A DNA stretch of 23,755 bases from Welwitschia mirabilis. Its lineage: Eukaryota > Gnetophyta > Gnetopsida > Welwitschiales. Location: NCBI GenBank assembly GCA_051453625.1, contig JBOZIK010000001.1:254770393-254794147 (forward strand). The letters are read 5' to 3'. Shown here piece by piece: positions 18,757-23,755 of the stretch. Made by a program: the position numbers and the translations under genes. Position 1 is the first letter of the stretch, and each line of letters begins with the position of its first letter. The notes under the pieces were generated by a model that was not told the origin of the DNA, ran no database searches, and was given only the letters and a program-made list of their open reading frames with translations.

Positions 18757-18885
18757 TTATCATTGAAAGGCAATATAAGACTCAAAGTAAATATAAAGGA
18801 GTTTATTTATAAATGAGTACAAAAAGGTGGTACAATGAGTAGCCATGATAACAACTAAGTACAAATACAAAATAGAGAAGAATGA

Positions 18886-19975
18886 CTAATGAAGGAGAGA
18901 GATGTAGTTAGATGAGTCATGAGGTTCTGAAGCTGGTGGTTGCTCTCCCTGTGCTTCCTCTTCATCAGATCCAAGCAGTAGTATCTCAAGTCCATAAGCT
19001 GACAAGCCAAATGCAATTCTCTCAACTTTTTAGTGTACTTTGTTTGCATTAGCTATGGCTTTGACCCTATTGTCTCTAATCTCCAAAAGGGCCATCATAA
19101 GGTCCTCATTTGTTATAGGGCTGGTACTGGTACCCTTTTCAGAACATTGCTTTTTCTTAGGCGAAGGTGTAGAAGTCTCAATGTTAGCAAAAACATTTAT
19201 TTTCTTCAAAGAATAAAGTCAAAGTGGTTTGGTCCCCTTAACCAATTCTTCATTCTTATCTACAACAAATTGATGACTTTCTAAAATAGCAGTGATGATC
19301 CCACCGAAGGGTAAACTTGTGTAACTGGTTATTAGAAACTGGCTAACATAAAACGTAATAAATTTGCACAAATTGATCTTTACTTCAACACCAAGACAGC
19401 ACAAAGTATATGTACATAATGGAAAAACCTCATCTTTATGTCCCAATTTGGGCACTAAATTTTGGGTGGAGATCTAAAATATAACTCTATAAAATAGTTT
19501 CATTTGGTTGGTTGGAACATTAACTCTTCAATTGACATTCTTCCACATAGTTTAGTTGTTAAAACATTTTTAGAAACTGCTTCTTGCAAGGAACTAACTG
19601 AAATAATCTCTTGAAAGAACCCTTCATTGGGATAACTACTGACAAGAGAGAGTGCTTTCAAATCTAGCACTATTGTCCTACCATAAATTTTTGTTGTAAT
19701 CTTTCATCTAGTAAGATAAAAAATGATGTTGTGGGAAAATAAATGTTCCATCCTTACGAAAGCCTTGTTATATACATCCAACCTTGTTCCTCAAATTTGT
19801 GAGCAATCTTGGCTTTATGATGAAAGGATTCAAAATCAATCTTTTTTTCTAGAGTAACAGGCCTCTTTGAAAAGCCTCCAAACCAAGATTTGCTATGTTT
19901 TGGAGACAAGAACCATTCTTTCTCAGAGGCAAGCTCTTTTCCTTCCTTGGAGGCAACTAGCTTGCTTGTCACCAC
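18886..19975 (-). pseudogene. Envelope-like third ORF of element B, full span, broken
   Basis: This is the most complete copy of the third gene, about 360 codons from ATG 19975 to the stop at 18886. The N-terminus (19975-19754) has a charged stretch SKEGKELASEKEWF, then FESFHHKAKIAHKFEEQGWM. After frameshifts come FYLTR, SSYPNEGFFQEI, SSLQEAVSK, CPNWDIKMRFFHYVHILC, VEVKINLCKFITFYVSQFL and LPFGGIITAILESHQFVV (19455-19219), then TPSPKKKQC, NEDLMMALLEI and an acidic tail DEEEAQGEQPP. These blocks align one after another with 10795-9913 in element A, which shows that both descend from one real gene. The family is as for A (plant envelope-like / transposon protein). A basic KKK stretch could be a nuclear signal; no membrane segment is evident. 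Confidence 0.78.
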
Positions 19976-20464
19976 GATGACTAGTGAAGGATATCAAAGG
20001 AAGATAAAGACAAGAAGAAGAGAGAAAATAATAATAGACAAGACTTCAGGGGTTTAATAAACCCCAGATGAAGCACAAGGCGTAGGGTTTTGCTTCCGCA
20101 TGAAAGGCAGACATCCGAGATTGTCAAGGTGAACGTCTAGGATTTAAAGAAATAGGTTTCTAAAATTTCGAAAGGAGCGGTTGTCCAAGTATTCAAGTCA
20201 GGATGTCTAGGTTCTAGTTGGCTAGCTTTAATGGAACTAAGTTGGACTTCTCAAAGGGAATAAGATTTAGGCAAGATTAGCAAGTTGTGATCAAGTGAAG
20301 AAAGATAAGTTGATGAAGTTACATAGGACAAGTAAGATATTTAATAATGATAATATCATTCAAAATGAGAGAGTTTTTCAGGCCAATTAGTTTTCAGGCC
20401 ATATATATGTTTTTCAAAGTAACAGCTAATGATAGCACAAATATATGCAGATTAGGAGAGGAGT
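19976..20464 (-). promoter_or_regulatory. Spacer between RNase H and envelope-like gene of B, with U3-type motifs
   Basis: This stretch of 489 bp is non-coding. At 20110-20210 (plus strand) it holds GACATCC, GAACGTCTAGG, TTGTCC and GGATGTCTAGG, the words that make up the U3 arrays of these LTRs. A pyrimidine-rich stretch lies just before the envelope-like ATG (about 20035-19980 in minus sense). It might be an internal promoter or a splice region for the third gene; neither is shown. Element A has lost this spacer. Confidence 0.35.
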
Positions 20465-21080
20465 CATACCTCAATGGGACATGCCTCTATTCCAAGATTC
20501 TTCCTTAGAGAGATGAATCATTCTTGATTGAGAGCTTCAGTTATGATATTTACAATTTGATAGTTATGATTAATATATTCCAGTACAATCATATGATTTT
20601 ATTCTCAATCTCTGATGAAGTAATGCCTTATATCGATATGCTTGGCTTGAGAGTGTTGCACAAGATTTTTTTGATGTTAATTGCACAGGTGTTGTCATAG
20701 TACATCTTGATCTCTTTCACTTCTACTCTAAAAGCTGTGTATTTAGTTTTAGCTATGGACAAGGAAGTAGTATTTTGTTTTCTACTTAGTTATAAAACTA
20801 GACAGTTATTCGTATAGAAATAAGCTCTACTTGTGCTCTTCCAATAATCAATGCAACCTCCCCAATTAGCATCACTATACCCAACAAGAGTAAGTGTAGT
20901 GTTATATGAATGCCATGATCTGAAATTTTGAGTGTATTTCAAATATCGAAGAATTCTTTTAACACATACCAAGTGGGATTCTTTAGGGTTAGGTTGGTAT
21001 CTTGCACACATGCCAGTGCTATGAGCTATGTCTGGCATACTAGTAGTGATATACAACAAGCTTCCTATTATACTTCTAAA
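20465..21080 (-). pseudogene. RNase H of element B
   Basis: This is the copia RNase H. The frame 21059-20790 contains SMPDIAHSTGMCARY, KRILRYLKYTQNF and LVGYSDANWGG (first catalytic aspartate kept). Later frames show NTTSLSIAKTKY (catalytic E replaced), MYYDNTCAIN (D kept), and then AKHIDIRHYFIRD and ITEALN, the true C-terminus that element A lacks. The end is near CPIEV, about 20465. Several frameshifts are present. Confidence 0.82.
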
Positions 21081-22110
21081 TAATTTCTAATCTATTTGCT
21101 TACGTGAAACATCTTTCCTAACTTTTGTATTAGTAGATAGAGTTGTCTTTGAATTTTTACTATTTACTATATCATACTTCGTTAGTGTATCTCTAATATA
21201 TTTTGTTTGGTTGATAAATATTTCATCTTTTAGTTTCTTAATTTGCAATCCTAGAAAGATATTTAGCTCACCTACCATGCTCATCTCGAACTTTTCTGCG
21301 TAAGTTTAGCAAATTCTTGTGCGAGCAAGATTTTTGTGGAGCCAGACAGTATATTATCAACATAGATTTGAACTATCAAAATATCTTTGTTCTCATGTTT
21401 GATAAATAAAGTAGGGTCAACATTCCCTTTAGAAAACCCATTTGGTATAAGGAAAGTATCTAGCCTATTAAACCAAGCTCTAGGAGCTCATTTTAAACTG
21501 TATAAAGCTTTGTTCAATTATAATTAGGAAATTTTGGATCTATAAAACCTGAAATTTTGGATCTATAAAACCTGGAGGTTGGGCTACATATACTCTCTTT
21601 TATATAACCATTAATAAAGGCACTTTTGACATCTATCTGAAATAATTCGATTTTATAGAAATAAGCAAAGACTAACAATATGTGTATAGCTTCTAAATTG
21701 GCAACAAGAGCAAATGTTTCGCCACAGTCTATTCCTTCCTATTGGCTATATCCTTAAGTAACTAAACGAGCCTTCTTTTGCACTATGTAATGGTTTTCAT
21801 TTCTTTTATTTTCGAACACCCACTTGGTTTTAATAATATGTTTTCCATATGGAGGGGAAACTAAATCCTAAACTTTGTTTCTTTCAAATTGATGGAGCTC
21901 TTTTTGCATAGCAAGCATCCATGCCTCATCCCTTTCTGCTTCTTGAAAAGTTTTGGGCTCCGAACTAGAAAGAAAACACAGAAAACTAGGGCTAATGTGC
22001 TTACCGCTTCTAGTTGTAGTAGCTTGATTTGGATTACTCAAAATGACTTCTTGTGGGTGACCCCTTTTAGTTCATTGCGGAAGAGTGTGATATGTGTGTC
22101 TTCCTTACTT
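21081..22110 (-). pseudogene. Reverse transcriptase of element B
   Basis: This is copia RT with the pre-RT linker HPQEVILSNPNQATTTRSGK (about 22065-22005), then EAWMLAMQKELHQFERNK, GKHIIKTKWVFENKRN, GETFALVANLEAI, FQIDVKSAFINGYIK (first catalytic aspartate present), VYVAQPPGFIDPKF and QIYVDNILSGST, where the YVDD box is YVDN (21364-21353). The thumb MSMVGELNIFLGLQI starts the open stretch 21284-21087. An exact 23-bp tandem duplication (21528-21550, 21551-21573) shifts the frame. Stops occur throughout. Confidence 0.87.
21528..21573. repeat. Exact 23-bp tandem duplication within RT of B
   Basis: 21528-21550 and 21551-21573 are identical. As 23 is not a multiple of three, it breaks the RT frame. 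It repeats the GFIDPKF segment. Confidence 0.9.
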
Positions 22111-22239
22111 TGTTTGTTGCTTGAGGTAGATGGTTGATCTTCAGAGACGGTTCTGGAATTAGGAATCTCAACTATAGAGTCTATGTCATCAAATTTAGAA
22201 TCACAACCATTATGTAGTTGAGTTTTTAAACATACCTGT

Positions 22240-23265
22240 CTTTGATTATCATCTGAAATAACAATAACAGGATCTAAATCGTCTTCCTCATCAAATATCG
22301 ATATTTGTCCAAAGTTTAGGGAATCTTCATTACTAGATTGAGCTTCATCTTCATATTTATTATTCGAAGTTGCTTTAAATGCCTTCTTTCCTTTGGCTTT
22401 TGCTTTTCTTTCCTTTTTGTTATTGACACACTCAGAAGCAATATGACCATACCCTTTACATTCAAAACACTGAATGGATGAGGAAGAGTTCTTACCTTTG
22501 TCATTTACTCATTTGACTCCCCTCTTCCTCATTGCTTGAAGTCTCTTCTTTGTTTTCTTCACTTGCCTTTAGACCAATGCTCTTTCTTTTAGGCATTTCA
22601 TCTTTTGAAAGGAGAGTTGCTTCATATGTCATTAAAGACCCTTTCAATTATTCCACTCTTATTTTGTCTATATCTTTACTCTCTTCAACAACAATGATTT
22701 TTGGTCTGAATTTTGTAGTCAAGCTCCTTAGAATTTTCGTGAATACTCTATTTTCTGGTACTTTTTGGCTTAACCCCCATATGCTATTGACTATATTGCT
22801 TGCCTTGGTGGTATAAGTTGTGATTGATTCCCTTTCCTCCATTTGGATGTTTTTAAAATTTGTGGCTTGAAGCTGGAGCTTTGAGTTCTTGATAACATTT
22901 GTTCTTTCATGAGCTATCCTTCGAGTCTCCCATGTGTCCTTTACCGTTGTACATTGTACTACTTGATCACACTCTGCGGTGGACAGTGCACACATAATCA
23001 TGTTCATAGCTTGAGTGTTAATGTGACCCTTCCTCTTGTCATCAGGATCCCACTTGTCTTTGAGTTTCAAGATTATGTTCCTATCCCTGTTAACATCCTT
23101 TGGAGGTTCATAGCCATTTTTAACTATCTCCCAAATATATGTGTCGGGAGAGGTTAGGAATATACTCATTTTGGAACTCGAATGAGCATAATTGTTTCTA
23201 TTGAAGAAGGAGGGTCTAGATATGGCTTGGCTGTCGAGATAGCTTGGATAGCTGGAGGATGTCAT
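22240..23265 (-). pseudogene. Gag of element B with zinc knuckle
   Basis: Gag begins at ATG 23265, about 50 bp after the primer site, and is open for 205 codons. It reads SRPSFFNRNNYA, YIWEIVKNGYEPP, WDPDDKRKGHINTQAMNMIM, CALSTAECDQVVQC, TWETRRIAHERTNVIKNSK, NSIWGLSQKVPENRV and KFRPKIIVVEESKDIDKI, the UBN2-type Gag core. One nonsense codon (at 22648) interrupts VE-LKGSLMTYEA, which continues in the same frame through KRKSIGLKASEENKEE. After a frameshift the CCHC knuckle CFECKGYGHIASEC (22469-22428) is intact, followed by a basic KERKAKAKGKK stretch and an acidic segment. The coiled-coil Gag tail, protease and integrase that follow in A are absent; the frame passes by about 22200 into the linker before RT. 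Confidence 0.9.
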
Positions 23266-23315
23266 GATATCTGTACCTAGAAAAAGACAAAAGAGTGCAT
23301 AGATCTACAACACCA

Positions 23316-23328
23316 AGCTCTAATACCA
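23316..23328 (-). promoter_or_regulatory. Primer binding site of element B
   Basis: The minus strand reads TGGTATTAGAGCT, the tRNA-iMet site with two changes from A (C to T, and the last base). It lies two bases from the LTR end, exactly as in A. Confidence 0.88.
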
Positions 23329-23330
23329 AT

Positions 23331-23755
23331 TTTTAGGACGGTATGGCACCCTAGAAAAGGAAAACAGAGGGGGTGGGGGTGGCAAGGGGAGGGCGGGGTG
23401 GGGTCGTGGGGGGGAAGGGGGGGGTGAAGGTGTTTCAATAAGGTATTATTTAAATACTTACAAATCCAACAAACAAAATATATAACTAACTAAAATAGAT
23501 GAATTTAGGGATGAATATAGGAAAGCAATTTTCTAGAGCTTAGATCAAAATAAAAAGTACACCAGCAATTTATAGTGTTTCAGCACACAACCTCCTCCGC
23601 TCTTAGGGTGTAGCAAGTAGCAACTGCTATTAGCCTCTTAGTTCTCTTAACTTTCAATTACTAATTACAACACCCCTATCACTAGGGATAACTTCCAGGT
23701 CTTATAGCATGCTCAACTTAGTAAGAGCTCCACAAAAAGTAGAAGAAAAAGGTTT
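23331..23755 (-). repeat. 5' LTR of element B, partial
   Basis: Only the R-U5 end (425 bp) is inside the window. It starts TTTTAGGACGGTATGGCACCC (TGTTAGG with one change). From 23440 it aligns with 7595 onward in the 3' LTR. A G-rich stretch (23367-23430) is much longer than its counterpart at 7572-7590. Confidence 0.88.

Larger units (their letters stand above)
7548..23755 (-). mobile_element. Sirevirus-like Ty1/copia element B, 5' end beyond window
   Basis: This is a copia retrotransposon on the minus strand. In its own 5'-3' order: 5' LTR (from the right edge to 23331), PBS (23316-23328), gag (23265-22240), RT (about 22110-21290), RNase H (about 21290-20465), spacer, envelope-like gene (19975-18886), polypurine tract (18271-18282) and 3' LTR (18270-17947 plus 8357-7548). 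The 3' LTR is interrupted by element A. Protease and integrase are missing between gag and RT. Only 425 bp of the 5' LTR are in view, so the outer duplication cannot be checked; the five bases before 7548 are GTTTT. Confidence 0.9.

Overview
This is transposon-derived nuclear DNA of a land plant, most likely a seed plant; the species cannot be named from it. Evidence for a plant is the mix of Ty1/copia elements with initiator-tRNA-Met primer sites (TGGTATCAGAGCC), Sirevirus-type Gag and LTRs, a chromodomain-type Ty3/gypsy remnant and a small hAT element. The DNA is AT-rich and no intact host gene is supported. Runs of N at 3076-3086, 6237-6336, 9708-9717, 11766-11865, 14871-14970, 16622-16702 and 17139-17161 are assembly gaps; the three of exactly 100 N look like unsized placeholders.

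Layout. (1) 1-2420, plus strand: a heavily decayed Ty3/gypsy pol in normal order (RT, RNase H, integrase, chromodomain-like tail). (2) About 2980-3905, plus strand: two short remnants of Ty1/copia RNase H C-termini. (3) 4014-4399: a small LTR on the minus strand. (4) 4400-5937: unassigned, probably old intergenic DNA. (5) 5943-7438: a solo Sirevirus-type LTR (element C, plus strand) between TGTAC target duplications, itself interrupted by a 400-bp hAT-like element (6086-6485) between GTTAAGAG duplications. (6) 7548 to beyond the right edge, minus strand: Sirevirus-like copia element B. Its 3' LTR is split by a complete related element A (8358-17941, about 9.6 kb with unsized gaps) between TGGAC duplications.

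Elements A and B belong to one family. On the minus strand each has LTRs of about 1.1 kb, a PBS, gag with a CCHC knuckle, pol, and then a third gene between RNase H and the polypurine tract. That third gene is the most interesting content. It is an envelope-like (Sirevirus-type, 'putative plant transposon protein') ORF, clearly homologous between A and B although both are broken by stops and frameshifts. A retains gag-PR-IN-RT-RH but has an internal deletion of about 0.85 kb that joins RNase H to the envelope-like gene. B retains the RNase H end, the spacer and the envelope-like N-terminus, but lacks protease and integrase. The U3 part of the LTRs carries a tandem array of about 56-bp units rich in the palindrome-like motif GGACGTCC/GGATGTCC, and A inserted into such a motif inside B.

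Reconstructed order of events: the old gypsy and copia fragments decayed; C inserted and recombined to a solo LTR; the hAT element inserted into C; B inserted about 100 bp from C in the opposite orientation; A inserted into the B LTR. Only the order hAT after C and A after B is proven by nesting. None of the elements could now make its proteins: A has lost RT catalytic aspartates and B has lost integrase.
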